In this document: positions 28,334 through 37,280 of the stretch, piece after piece | Layout: each line of letters starts with the position of its first letter | Numbering within the stretch: the stretch's first letter is position 1 | NCBI RefSeq assembly: GCF_945870625.1 | Contig: NZ_CAMBTS010000014.1 | Span: 1 to 45,892 of the forward strand | Source: Novosphingobium sp. Chol11 | Lineage (GTDB): Bacteria; Pseudomonadota; Alphaproteobacteria; Sphingomonadales; Sphingomonadaceae | DNA: 45,892 bases | Direction of reading: 5' to 3' | Notes under the pieces: generated by a model | What the model was told of the DNA's origin: nothing | Databases searched by the model: none | Seen by the model: only the letters and a program-made list of their open reading frames with translations | Position numbers and translations under genes: made by a program

Positions 28334-28986
28334 TCCGTATGGACCATCAAACCCCTCCGGAAGAACATGGTGGTACCAGCTGCGGAACCCTCGCCTGACG
28401 TTGCTGCAGTTGGCAGCCCCGTGTCGGCAAAGGGCAAATTCAGCGAGATCGCCACCAGCCCGTCCTGATTGCTGTGGTGGAGGGGAAATGCCGGGGAAGC
28501 AACATGGGAAAAGCCATATACGGATTGTTCGTATAGCGGCTGGGCGGCAACTGGCGGGTTGGCGGCAGTTGCAGGCTGGGCGGGTTCTGCCGAGAGGGCG
28601 GCCTCGCGCGGGGCTTCGGCGTCGATCAGGCGGCGATAGGCCTGCGCCACTTCGCTGCGCGTGGAAACGCCGAGTTTGGCCCGCGACAGCATGATGCGCT
28701 GGTCGACGGTGTGCGGGGATATCCCCAGCGCCCGCGAGATTTCTTTCGACGTCTTGTGCTGGATGAGCAGGTCGAGCACCTGCCGCTGCTTATCGGTTAA
28801 CTCGGCGGCCGGAGCATTCTGATCCGCTACGCCCGACTCACGCGGCCCCAGCGCGCCGCTTGTGATGAAGCCCCGGTGCTTCTCGTTCAAGAGCCCCATT
28901 CCACTTGAATTTCCGACCGTTACAAGCATATCCTTCGACGCGCCCCCGCGTTGAATTTGATCCATTTTCAATGTGATTGATTTCAT
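28303..28986 (-). CDS. LuxR-type HTH regulator, 3' end probably frameshifted
   Basis: From ATG 28986 the product has 227 residues; the start is uncertain (ATG 28965 is another choice). Residues 61-125 are a LuxR/FixJ-type helix-turn-helix: LTDKQRQVLDLLIQHKTSKE then ISRALGISPHTVDQRIMLSR. No receiver or ligand domain precedes it. After an Ala/Pro linker the frame ends in a Cys/Arg-rich stretch that looks non-native (ERCCGSGQFP), while a membrane helix appears in another frame downstream. The intact form was probably membrane-anchored. It is divergent from the NarL-like gene at 29206. Confidence 0.7.
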   Translation of the reverse strand: MKSITLKMDQIQRGGASKDMLVTVGNSSGMGLLNEKHRGFITSGALGPRESGVADQNAPAAELTDKQRQVLDLLIQHKTSKEISRALGISPHTVDQRIMLSRAKLGVSTRSEVAQAYRRLIDAEAPREAALSAEPAQPATAANPPVAAQPLYEQSVYGFSHVASPAFPLHHSNQDGLVAISLNLPFADTGLPTAATSGEGSAAGTTMFFRRGLMVHTERCCGSGQFP

Positions 28987-29004
28987 GCTGCATCGCAAGG
29001 GAAA

Positions 29005-29030
29005 GTAAACGTAAACGGTTAACTATTTAC
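29005..29030. promoter_or_regulatory. AT-rich repeat cluster between divergent regulators
   Basis: GTAAAC occurs twice in tandem, followed by the palindrome GTTAAC (29018-29023) and TTTAC, giving GTAAA...TTTAC symmetry. It stands out from the GC-rich surroundings and lies in the 219-bp gap between the two divergent LuxR/NarL-type genes, where an operator or promoter is expected. The function is inferred. Confidence 0.35.
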
Positions 29031-29205
29031 ATGGGCAAAAACCACACCTCAATCCTGGTAGTATTGCAGGTGAATTTTGGGGCACTTTGCCAACCAAACG
29101 GCTGAGAATGGCACAAGCCGCCACCGCCCCACCGAGAGGAGCCGAGGTGCGCAGGCGCTTGGCGGCCCCCTGCGGGCAAGCGGAGCGCGGTTCAAGGATG
29201 ACAGC

Positions 29206-29829
29206 ATGATCTCGGTAGTTGTGGCAGACGCACATGCGCTCATCCGCGCCGGGATCGAAGCCGTGCTTGTCGGCACCCGGTTCCGCATCGTGGCGGCGTG
29301 CGCCAATGGCGCGGAAGCGCTCGATGCGATCGAAAGCCATGATCCGGTGATTGCGCTGCTGTGCAACGAGTTGCCGGGCATGAGCGGGATTGAGGTCTTG
29401 CAAACACTGCGCGCCGCAAGGGATCAGCGCACGGTGGTGATGCTGGCAGACACCATCACCGATCACCAGTTGCGGGTGATGATGCGCGTCGGGATCCAAG
29501 GGTTCGTTAGCAAGAGCAGCGAAGCGCCCGAATTGCTAGCCGCGCTGGAGCACACGAGTAGCGGGCAGAGGGCCATTCCTGCAGCCCTGCTTGAGCGTGC
29601 GCGCGTTCTTGCGCAGCAACCGGAAGCGGCCAACTCCTTGGAGCAGCTCACCTCGCGCGAACAAAGCATTGCCGGCTTGGTCGCGCAGGGCCTGAAGAAC
29701 CGCGATATCGCCGCGCAACTGGGCATCGGCGAAGGCACGGTCAAAGTCTACCTCCATACGATCTACGCCAAGCTGGGCATCGCCAATCGCACCGCGCTGG
29801 CCACGCTCGCGATAAGGATGGTTACGTAA
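29206..29829 (+). CDS. NarL-like response regulator with degenerate receiver
   Basis: The 207-residue product starts at ATG 29206 with AAGGA eight bases upstream. Residues 1-120 are a receiver fold, but the usual LLD..MPG motif reads LLCNELPGMSG, so Cys53 replaces the phospho-acceptor Asp. The acidic pair near the N-terminus is reduced to ADAH, while the conserved Lys in FVSKSS is kept. Residues 148-207 are an intact LuxR-type HTH (LTSREQSIAGLVAQGLKNRD and IAAQLGIGEGTVKVYLHTIY). It probably acts without classical phosphorylation. The neighbours downstream are an unknown gene and the type I secretion operon. Confidence 0.85.
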   Translation: MISVVVADAHALIRAGIEAVLVGTRFRIVAACANGAEALDAIESHDPVIALLCNELPGMSGIEVLQTLRAARDQRTVVMLADTITDHQLRVMMRVGIQGFVSKSSEAPELLAALEHTSSGQRAIPAALLERARVLAQQPEAANSLEQLTSREQSIAGLVAQGLKNRDIAAQLGIGEGTVKVYLHTIYAKLGIANRTALATLAIRMVT

Positions 29830-29880
29830 CAAGGGCTTAGCGGATTGCGCGCGCGGCAGCGGCGGCTAAAGCTTTATGTC

Positions 29881-30288
29881 ATGGCCCTGAGCAACGCCGA
29901 GCGGCAACAACGATATCGCCAGAACCTGAAAGCGCGCGCCTCGGGCGACGCGATCGGGCGTCAGGCCCGCATGGCGGTGGAGCGCGCGATTGCCGCGCTG
30001 TGGTCCTTTCATGAGCGGCCAGGCCCCGGCGGGATCGCCTGGGCGCAGATCGATGGCTGCGAGACGCTCGATCAATACCGATCTGAGCTGGAGCGCAGCC
30101 CGGGAAATCTGATCCAGGCGTGCCGCGCTTTCGTTCCAGATTTCGAAGGACTGGCACCCGGCGAGGCGAAAGCCATCGCCGCTGTGATCGAGATGGCCGA
30201 TGCCTTGCGGCTGGCCCGTCCGCGCCCATTCGCGCTTGCAAACCCACAATCACCCGATGCGCGGACAATTGTCACAATCCCCGTCTAA
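29881..30288 (+). CDS. Hypothetical protein
   Basis: Not recognised. The 135-residue product from ATG 29881 begins MALSNAERQQRYRQNLKARA, an Arg/Gln-rich helical opening seen in various small DNA-associated proteins, although that similarity is weak evidence. The rest is helical without a signal peptide or membrane segment. No clear ribosome-binding site precedes the ATG. It lies 51 bp after the NarL-like gene and 122 bp before the secretion operon, so it may be transcribed with the regulator. Confidence 0.6.
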   Translation: MALSNAERQQRYRQNLKARASGDAIGRQARMAVERAIAALWSFHERPGPGGIAWAQIDGCETLDQYRSELERSPGNLIQACRAFVPDFEGLAPGEAKAIAAVIEMADALRLARPRPFALANPQSPDARTIVTIPV

Positions 30289-30358
30289 CGCGCTTCGTCA
30301 GCCTGCCTTCTGGGGGTCTTCCGCATGCAATCGCGCTTGCTGGTTAAGGCCCTATCGG

Positions 30359-30384
30359 TTAGCCGAAATTAAGAGTTTAGCCGA
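30359..30384. promoter_or_regulatory. Direct repeats TTAGCCGA before the secretion operon
   Basis: TTAGCCGA occurs at 30359-30366 and 30377-30384, 18 bp apart, 27 bp before the GTG of the ABC gene. Direct repeats at this distance could bind an activator on one helix face. Candidate only; the nearby NarL-like protein is an obvious possible ligand. Confidence 0.3.
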
Positions 30385-30410
30385 CATCGCGTGGCAAGGA
30401 ATCGCAAAGC

Positions 30411-32147
30411 GTGGACCGTCAATTTCTAAGTCTGTTTGTGCAGCGTTATCGCAGCGGTCTGATCCTCGTCGCGATCGCCAGCGTCATGCTCAACGTGCTG
30501 GTCTTTGCCGGTTCGGCCTACATGCTGCTGGTCTACGATTCGGTCCTGCCCAGCCGCAGCGTGCCCACGCTGATCAGCCTGTTCGGCATGCTGATCCTGA
30601 TCTACATATTCCAGTCGATTTTTGAGGCCATCCGCGCCGAAGCTCTGCTCGGCATTGCCAATGGGGTGCACGACGACCTGTTCGAGGCGGTGCATTATGC
30701 AACAGTCACCCGCCCGTTGCGCACCGCTGGAGACAAGGGCGACGGTCTGCAGTTCACCCGCGATCTCGACTCTGTCCATTCGTTCCTCGCCGGGCAGGGC
30801 CCGGTTGCGCTGATCGATCTGCCGTGGGTGATCGCGTTTCTGATCGTGTTGACCATCCTGCACTGGGCGCTCGGGCTCACCGCGCTGATCGGCGTGATCA
30901 TCATTGCCGGCCTTGCGCTATGGTCCAACCGGCGCACGCAAACCGGCTCGCGCGAACTGGCCAACATCACCGGGCGGCGCTCGGCTGCCGCGCTGTCCGA
31001 AATCCGCTTTGCCGAATCGGCGCTGGCGATGGGCATGCAGGAGCGGCTCGTCGCGCGCACTTCGGCTTGGGAAAACAGCTTCATCGAAGCGCAATCCTAT
31101 CTCTCGCGCACCGTTTCGCGGCTCGGCGGCGCCAGCCGCACGTTTCGCATGCTGCTCCAATCGCTGATCCTGTCGGTCGGCGCGCTGTTGGTGATCGATG
31201 GCCAGGCCAGCGGCGGTGTCATTCTCGCGTCCTCGGTGCTGTCGGGCCGCGCGCTCGCGCCGGTCGACATGGCCATTGCCAACTGGAAGGGTCTGGTCGC
31301 CGCGCGCAGCGGCTGGGCCCGGCTGGTCCAAGGCATCGCCACCTTCCGCAAGCCAGCCGAACGTCAGATCGCGCTGGCGCGGCCTGCGCAAGAGCTTGCC
31401 CTGCGCGATATCTGGGTGGCGCCGCCCGGAACGCAGCGCTTCACGCTATCCGGCGTGTCGTTCTCGCTCACCCCGGGTCAGGTGCTGGCGGTGATCGGCC
31501 CCAGCGCGGCGGGCAAGACCACGCTGGTGCGCGCAATCCTCGGAATCTGGCCGCCCACCCGCGGCGAAGTGCGGATCGACGGGGCAACCTTGGACCAGTG
31601 GAGCCCCGAAACGCTCGGCAGCTATTTCGGCTATGTCCCGCAAACGGTCGATCTGGTCGATGGCACGATCGGCGAGAACATCGCTCGCTTCGATCCCGAG
31701 GCCACCTCGGACGGGGTTGTCGCAGCGGCGCGCGCGGCAGGCATGCACGAAGTCATCCTCGCGCTGCCCGATGGGTATGAAACAATGGTCTCGGCCGGCG
31801 CGGTCGAGCTTTCGGCCGGGCAGCGCCAGCGCATCGGGCTGGCGCGCGCGCTTTATGGCGATCCTTTCCTGCTGGTGCTCGACGAGGCAAATTCCAACCT
31901 TGATGCCGCTGGCGACACAGCCCTTGCCGCGGCAATTGCCGGAGTTCGCCTGCGATGCGGCATTGTCATCATGATTACGCACCGCCCCGCCACATTGGGT
32001 CCGGCAACCCATCTGGCGGTCATCAACGCAGGCCGCCTGACCGATTTTGGACCGCGCGACGAAGTGATGCAGCGCTTGCAGGAACAGGCCGAACCGGCCC
32101 GCGTGGCCGGCGAAACCGCTGCCGTCAAAGCGCGAGGGGCCGTTTGA
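30411..32147 (+). CDS. Type I secretion ABC transporter, PrtD-like
   Basis: The inner-membrane ATPase of a type I secretion system, which exports proteins from cytoplasm to outside in one step. The GTG at 30411 has AAGGA ten bases upstream. Of 578 residues, about 1-300 form the membrane domain. The nucleotide-binding domain has Walker A GPSAAGKTT (363-371), signature LSAGQ (467-471, Gly to Ala against LSGGQ) and Walker B LLVLDEA (487-493). No N-terminal C39 peptidase-like domain is present, which places it with PrtD/AprD/LipB rather than HlyB. Its TGA overlaps the next ATG. Confidence 0.92.
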   Translation: MDRQFLSLFVQRYRSGLILVAIASVMLNVLVFAGSAYMLLVYDSVLPSRSVPTLISLFGMLILIYIFQSIFEAIRAEALLGIANGVHDDLFEAVHYATVTRPLRTAGDKGDGLQFTRDLDSVHSFLAGQGPVALIDLPWVIAFLIVLTILHWALGLTALIGVIIIAGLALWSNRRTQTGSRELANITGRRSAAALSEIRFAESALAMGMQERLVARTSAWENSFIEAQSYLSRTVSRLGGASRTFRMLLQSLILSVGALLVIDGQASGGVILASSVLSGRALAPVDMAIANWKGLVAARSGWARLVQGIATFRKPAERQIALARPAQELALRDIWVAPPGTQRFTLSGVSFSLTPGQVLAVIGPSAAGKTTLVRAILGIWPPTRGEVRIDGATLDQWSPETLGSYFGYVPQTVDLVDGTIGENIARFDPEATSDGVVAAARAAGMHEVILALPDGYETMVSAGAVELSAGQRQRIGLARALYGDPFLLVLDEANSNLDAAGDTALAAAIAGVRLRCGIVIMITHRPATLGPATHLAVINAGRLTDFGPRDEVMQRLQEQAEPARVAGETAAVKARGAV

Positions 32148-33496
32148 TGAACATGCCGGTAAAATTCACCGACCCCGCGCGGCAGCTTCTGCCCGTGCTG
32201 GCCGAAGAAGGCGGCGACAAGGCCAAGGCCCCGCTGCTGTTGCAGCGCCTGCTGAATACGGTGGGCGGCCTGCTGCTTGTCTTGCTCTTGCTGGCGGCGG
32301 TCGTGCCGATTGGCGGCGCGGTGATCGGCGGCGGGTCGGTCGGCGTGGAAGGGCGGGTAAAGCGTATCGCGCATCCCACCGGCGGCGTGATCGCGCAGAT
32401 CTTCGTGAAAAATGGCCAGCACGTCCGCCAAGGCCAATTGCTGATGCGGCTCGATGATAACGTCACCGGCGCGGACAAGACCTTTTCCAACCTCAGCGTC
32501 GAGCAACTGATGGCGCAGCGCGCGCGGCTCGAATCCGAGCGGATGGGGCTGGGCACGATCAACTGGCCCGCCGAGCTGACCGGAAGCGCCAACCCCAGCG
32601 CGCGCAAGGCGATTGCCGACGAAGTGCACATGTTCAGCATGCGCCAGTCCGAAGAACGTGAACTGCGCGCGCAGCTGGCGGCGCGCATCAAGCAGTACAA
32701 CGAGGAAATTCGCGGCATCGAAGCACAGATGGCCGCAATCAAGGAACAGCGCCGCTTGATCGAGCCCGAACGGCAAGGCGTCAAGGAACTGTGGGACAAG
32801 CAGCTGGTGACGATCAACCGGCTCAACCAGCTGGAGCGCACGGCGGTCGATATGGAGGGCAGCGTTGGCTCGCTCACGGCGCAGATTGCGCAGGCGCGCG
32901 CCAAGATCACTGAGGCGCAGGAACAATCGATCCAGCTCACCCAAACCCGGCGGCTTCAAGCCGGCAACGATCTGGCGCAAGTCAACACCGCGCTTAACCA
33001 GCAGCAGTTGCGCAGCGTCGCTGCTTCCGACCAGCAAGGCCGCAGCGAAATCCGCGCGCCCTATTCGGGCACTATTGAGAAGATCGCCTTTGCCGCGATC
33101 GGCGATGTGATCCGCCCGGCCGAGACGATCATGGAAATCGTGCCCGATCAGGATGGCATGATCGTGGAAGCCATGGTTAGCCCGGAAGACATCGATCAGG
33201 TGCGCCGCGGCCAGCAGGCGCGGGTGCGCTTCTCGGCGTTCAACCGCTCAACATCGCCGGAAATTCCGGGCAAAGTGGTCTATGTGGCATCAGACCGCAG
33301 CGAGAATCCGGAACTGCGGCAATCGTTCTACATGGCCCGTGTCGAAGTGGATCAGGCCGCTGTGCGGAAGGCCGATCTGGCGCTGCGTAGCGGTATGCCG
33401 GCCGAGGTCTACATCGAAACCGGCAGCCGCTCGCTGCTGTCCTATGCCATCAAGCCGATAAGCGATCAGTTCAACCGCTCATTCCGCGACAACTGA
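32147..33496 (+). CDS. Type I secretion membrane-fusion protein, HlyD/PrtE-like
   Basis: The periplasmic adaptor linking the ABC transporter to the outer-membrane channel. The ATG at 32147 overlaps the upstream stop (TGATG), with GAGGGG before it. The 449-residue product has one N-terminal membrane helix (GGLLLVLLLLAAVVPIGGAV), a lipoyl-like half motif (GGVIAQIFVKNGQHVRQGQL), a long coiled coil of about 200 residues, the matching half (IRAPYSGTIEKIAFAAIGDV) and a beta-barrel domain near the C-terminus (GMPAEVYIETGSRSLLSY). This is the full adaptor architecture. Confidence 0.93.
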   Translation: MNMPVKFTDPARQLLPVLAEEGGDKAKAPLLLQRLLNTVGGLLLVLLLLAAVVPIGGAVIGGGSVGVEGRVKRIAHPTGGVIAQIFVKNGQHVRQGQLLMRLDDNVTGADKTFSNLSVEQLMAQRARLESERMGLGTINWPAELTGSANPSARKAIADEVHMFSMRQSEERELRAQLAARIKQYNEEIRGIEAQMAAIKEQRRLIEPERQGVKELWDKQLVTINRLNQLERTAVDMEGSVGSLTAQIAQARAKITEAQEQSIQLTQTRRLQAGNDLAQVNTALNQQQLRSVAASDQQGRSEIRAPYSGTIEKIAFAAIGDVIRPAETIMEIVPDQDGMIVEAMVSPEDIDQVRRGQQARVRFSAFNRSTSPEIPGKVVYVASDRSENPELRQSFYMARVEVDQAAVRKADLALRSGMPAEVYIETGSRSLLSYAIKPISDQFNRSFRDN

Positions 33497-33508
33497 GCAG
33501 AAAAATCG

Positions 33509-35233
33509 ATGCGCCCGAACACTTTATGCCTGTTGCTGGTGGCCACTTCGCTGGCTGCAATCCGGCCTGTTATGGCGCAGGAAAACGCGCCCATCGTAGG
33601 CTCGGTCGATGCCATTAAGGAGCAGACTGGTCTGGAGCTAACTGGCGCGCCGGATGCGGCGGCGTCAGGCGAAATGCCCGGAGCATTGGAGGACGCGCGG
33701 ACTTTGGAGGAAACCGCAGGCGGCGTTCGGCTTCGCCCCGAACTGCCCGAGGGCACCCCGCCTGAAGTGGCCGCGCAGGCGACCGGCAACACCCCGGTCA
33801 GTGGTTTGGCGGAGGCCTTGCGCCTTGCTTACTGGACCTCACCCTCGCTGCTGTCGCAGCGCGCGCTGTTGCGCAGCGTGGACTACCGCGTGCCGCAAGC
33901 GCGCGCCGCGTTTGGCCCCTCGATCACCTATCAGGCTGATTATTCCTACCAACGCACCCAGGCCGATCAATTGTTTGGTACGGATCTCATTAACCGCGGC
34001 TGGAGCTCGACCGCGCAGGCGATCCTCACCCAGCCGCTGCTCACCTTCGGCCGCAATGCCGCGCAGGAAGACGTGGCGCAGGCGCAAGTTGGTTTTCAGC
34101 GGCAGGCGCTTCGCTCGGCCGAGCAACAGGCGATGCTCGATGCGATCGGAGCTTACGTCGGCGTGCTTCGTGACCGCGCGAGCGTAACCATCGCGATGGA
34201 CAATCTGGCGACGCTGGAAAGCGAACTCTCGGACAACCGCGCCCGGCTGGCGGTGCGCGAGGTGACGTCGACCGATGTCCAGCAGGTTGAGACGCGCGTC
34301 GAGCTGGGCCGCGCGCAAGTCTACATCGCGCAGCGCGATGCGGCGACGAGCGAGGCCACCTTCGTGCGCATGGTCGGGGTGCCCCCCGGCCAGCTGGCAG
34401 CGCCCAATCCATTGCAGCTGCCGGTGGATACGCTCGAAGACGCCTATGTCTATTCGCTGGCGCACAACCCGATCGTGCTGGCCGCGCAAGCCCGCGAACA
34501 GGTCTCGCGTGCCAGCCTCGCTGCCGCCAAGGCCGAGCTGCTGCCCCGCGTCGATTTTCAGAGCACCGCCGGCTATGGCAGCCGCACTCCTTACACAGAT
34601 CGGCTGCGGCAGACCGATTTTCGCGGTCGGTTCGTGGTCACAGGGCCTTTGTTTCGCAGCGGCCTGCTGCGCGCGCGCATCAGCGAAGCGGCGGCGGCGA
34701 ATGATTCCGACTGGCGGCTGCTTGATGCGTCGGTGCGCGAAAGCCGCGCCACTCTGGCCTTAAGCTGGAACGACTGGAAGGCGCAGATCGCCTCGATCGA
34801 CCGCTTTGGGGCGGCGGTCGATTCAGCCCGCAAAGCCTACGATGGCGCGTTGCTGCAAGAGCGCGCGGGGCTGCGCACGACGCTCGACGTGCTCGATCTG
34901 GCGCGCGAACTGCTGCTCGCGCGGGGCAATTATAACAACGCGATTGCTTCTGCCTATATCGCGCAGGCGCGCGTGATGGCCGTGGCCGGCGCGCTGGAGC
35001 AATCGTGGCTTCTGCCCGATGATGATCGCTACGATCCGCTCAAGCATTTCCGCAAGGTGCGCCGCCACGGCGATATTCCTTTGCTGACCCCGCTGATGCG
35101 CGTCCTTGATGGCATGCCGCTCACGCAGACATCAGGCACCCGCGCTGTGCGCGACCCCGGCGCCGTGCGGACGACCGCCCCGGTCAAACTGATGCAGATC
35201 AAACCTGCGAGCGAACCGGCAAAAGCGCCCTGA
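33509..35233 (+). CDS. TolC-family outer-membrane channel protein
   Basis: The outer-membrane exit duct of the type I system. The 574-residue product has a signal peptide ending near MAQ (residue 24), then an extra acidic, proline-rich segment of about 80 residues before the TolC core. The core shows the internal repeat, with GLAEALRLAYWTSPSLLSQR opening the first half and long helices with AQARVMAVAGALEQSWLLP closing the second. It starts 12 bp after the adaptor gene. The N-terminal and C-terminal additions are longer than in E. coli TolC. Confidence 0.9.
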   Translation: MRPNTLCLLLVATSLAAIRPVMAQENAPIVGSVDAIKEQTGLELTGAPDAAASGEMPGALEDARTLEETAGGVRLRPELPEGTPPEVAAQATGNTPVSGLAEALRLAYWTSPSLLSQRALLRSVDYRVPQARAAFGPSITYQADYSYQRTQADQLFGTDLINRGWSSTAQAILTQPLLTFGRNAAQEDVAQAQVGFQRQALRSAEQQAMLDAIGAYVGVLRDRASVTIAMDNLATLESELSDNRARLAVREVTSTDVQQVETRVELGRAQVYIAQRDAATSEATFVRMVGVPPGQLAAPNPLQLPVDTLEDAYVYSLAHNPIVLAAQAREQVSRASLAAAKAELLPRVDFQSTAGYGSRTPYTDRLRQTDFRGRFVVTGPLFRSGLLRARISEAAAANDSDWRLLDASVRESRATLALSWNDWKAQIASIDRFGAAVDSARKAYDGALLQERAGLRTTLDVLDLARELLLARGNYNNAIASAYIAQARVMAVAGALEQSWLLPDDDRYDPLKHFRKVRRHGDIPLLTPLMRVLDGMPLTQTSGTRAVRDPGAVRTTAPVKLMQIKPASEPAKAP

Positions 35234-35357
35234 GCGCGGGAGGCTCGACGCGCCGTTGCGCCGGTAGCAATCGATCTGCCGGTTGGTGCCCTCCCCGGTC
35301 TTCGGCAGCCCACGAAATCTCTCGCAGTGGCAGCAAGACAAGCGTAATCGAGCGGCG

Positions 35358-37280
35358 ATGAACCCCATCACGACTCATGCTGACGCGATAGCGCCAGCCG
35401 CGCTAGCCCATCAGGCTGGCCATCAGAAGCAGAGCCTCGCCACGCTTTCGATCGGCGCGATCGGCGTTGTGTTTGGCGATATCGGCACCTCGCCGCTCTA
35501 TTCGCTGCGCGAAAGCTTTATCGGCCACCACCCGCTGGCGGTTGACCGCCCGCATATCTTCGGTGTGATTTCGCTCATCTTCTGGACGATGATGCTGATC
35601 GTCACGGTCAAATATGTGTTCATCATCCTGCGCGCGGACAACAAGGGCGAAGGCGGCAGCCTTGCGCTGCTAGCCCTGCTCGGACGCCGGCTGGGCGAAT
35701 CGCGGTGGAGCGCGCCGATGGTCATGCTCGGCCTGATCGCCACCGCGCTGTTTTTCGGTGATGCGATCATCACCCCGGCGATCTCGGTACTTTCGGCGAT
35801 TGAGGGGCTGACCGTGGTCCATCCCGGCTTCGAAAAGCTGGTGCTGCCGATCTCGGTGGCGATCCTGATTGCCCTGTTCGCGATCCAGTCGCGCGGCACT
35901 GCGGCGATGGGCAAGCTGTTCGGCCCGGTCATGCTCGTCTATTTCGCCGTGCTGGCGGCGCTTGGGATCAACGGGATCACCCATGCTCCCGAAGTCCTGC
36001 TGTCGCTCAACCCGGTCTACGCAGCCAATTTCTTCCTGCTCGATCCGGGCCTTGGGTTTCTCGCGCTCGGCTCGGTCGTGCTGGCGGTGACTGGGGCCGA
36101 GGCGCTCTATGCCGATATGGGTCATTTCGGACGGCGCGCGATTATGGCGGCGTGGCTGTGGGTGGCCTTCCCCTGCCTGCTGCTCAACTATCTGGGACAA
36201 GCCGCGCTGATGCTGCGTGATCCGGCGATGGCGCAGAACCCGTTTTTCCTGATGGCCCCCGATTGGGCGCGGCTGCCGCTGGTGCTGCTCGCCACGCTGG
36301 CCACGATCATCGCCAGCCAGGCGGTCATCTCGGGCGCATTCTCGGTGGCGCAGCAGGCGGTCCAGCTCGGTTTCCTGCCGCGCATCCGCATTCTCCACAC
36401 CAGCGCCAGCGCCGCAGGGCAGATTTACGTGCCGGTGGTCAATTGGGGGCTGCTGGTGCTGGTCATCCTCGTCGTGCTCGGCTTTCGCAGTTCGAGCAAC
36501 CTCGCAGCCGCTTATGGCATCGCGGTGACTGGCACGATGTTCATCACCGCCGCCATGCTGGGCGTGCTAACCTTCGGCGTGTGGAAATGGCCGCCGCTGC
36601 TGGCGGGGCTCGCCACGGGCGTGTTCCTGCTGATCGACGGGGCCTATCTTGCATCCAACCTGATCAAGATCCCCGATGGCGGCTGGTTTCCGCTGGTGGT
36701 GGCGGCGGTCGCATTCGTGATGCTGACGACATGGGCCACCGGGCGGCGCATCCTGCGCGACCGGCTGGCCGAAGATTCGATGCCGTTCGATCTGTTCCTC
36801 AAATCGGTTGCGCTCAAGGTGCGCCGGGTTTCTGGCACCTCGGTTTTCCTCACCTCGACCACCGAGGGTATTCCGCCCGCTATCCTGCACAATCTCAAGC
36901 ACAACCACATCCTTCATGACCGGGTGGTGATCCTGACCGTGGTGATCGAAAGCGTGCCGCATGTGCCTCCCTCGGTCCGGCGCGAGGTCGAAGATATGGA
37001 CTGCGGATTCTACCGCATCATCCTCCACTTCGGGTTCATGGACGAGCCCGACATTCCCGCCGAGCTGGCGCAGGAAACCCGCGCCGGCGGGCCGTTCAAA
37101 CCGATGGACACCAGCTATTTCCTCGCCCGGCAAACGCTGCTCGCTTCGAAGCGGCCGGGTATGGCGATCTGGCGCGAAAAGCTTTTTGCCTGGATGATGC
37201 GCAACGCCGAAAGCGCGATGGTATTTTTCCGCCTGCCGACCAACCGGGTGATCGAGCTCGGAAGCCAGCTGGAAATCTAA
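35358..37280 (+). CDS. kup: Kup-family K+ transporter (copy 2)
   Basis: Second KUP potassium transporter in the window, 640 residues from ATG 35358. GAIGVVFGDIGTSPLYSLRE, TGAEALYADMGHFGRRAIM and the C-terminal NRVIELGSQLEI parallel the copy at 9560, and the whole sequence is closely similar along its length. The N-terminal 30 residues differ. It lies 124 bp after the TolC-like gene, and its stop overlaps the convergent modC stop by four bases. Unlike copy 1, no K+-sensor-like regulator is adjacent. Confidence 0.95.
   Translation: MNPITTHADAIAPAALAHQAGHQKQSLATLSIGAIGVVFGDIGTSPLYSLRESFIGHHPLAVDRPHIFGVISLIFWTMMLIVTVKYVFIILRADNKGEGGSLALLALLGRRLGESRWSAPMVMLGLIATALFFGDAIITPAISVLSAIEGLTVVHPGFEKLVLPISVAILIALFAIQSRGTAAMGKLFGPVMLVYFAVLAALGINGITHAPEVLLSLNPVYAANFFLLDPGLGFLALGSVVLAVTGAEALYADMGHFGRRAIMAAWLWVAFPCLLLNYLGQAALMLRDPAMAQNPFFLMAPDWARLPLVLLATLATIIASQAVISGAFSVAQQAVQLGFLPRIRILHTSASAAGQIYVPVVNWGLLVLVILVVLGFRSSSNLAAAYGIAVTGTMFITAAMLGVLTFGVWKWPPLLAGLATGVFLLIDGAYLASNLIKIPDGGWFPLVVAAVAFVMLTTWATGRRILRDRLAEDSMPFDLFLKSVALKVRRVSGTSVFLTSTTEGIPPAILHNLKHNHILHDRVVILTVVIESVPHVPPSVRREVEDMDCGFYRIILHFGFMDEPDIPAELAQETRAGGPFKPMDTSYFLARQTLLASKRPGMAIWREKLFAWMMRNAESAMVFFRLPTNRVIELGSQLEI

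Noticed and set aside
30411-35233. Secretion operon as a peptide/bacteriocin exporter
   Set aside because: The ABC protein lacks an N-terminal C39 peptidase or C39-like domain, and no small leader-peptide gene is nearby.
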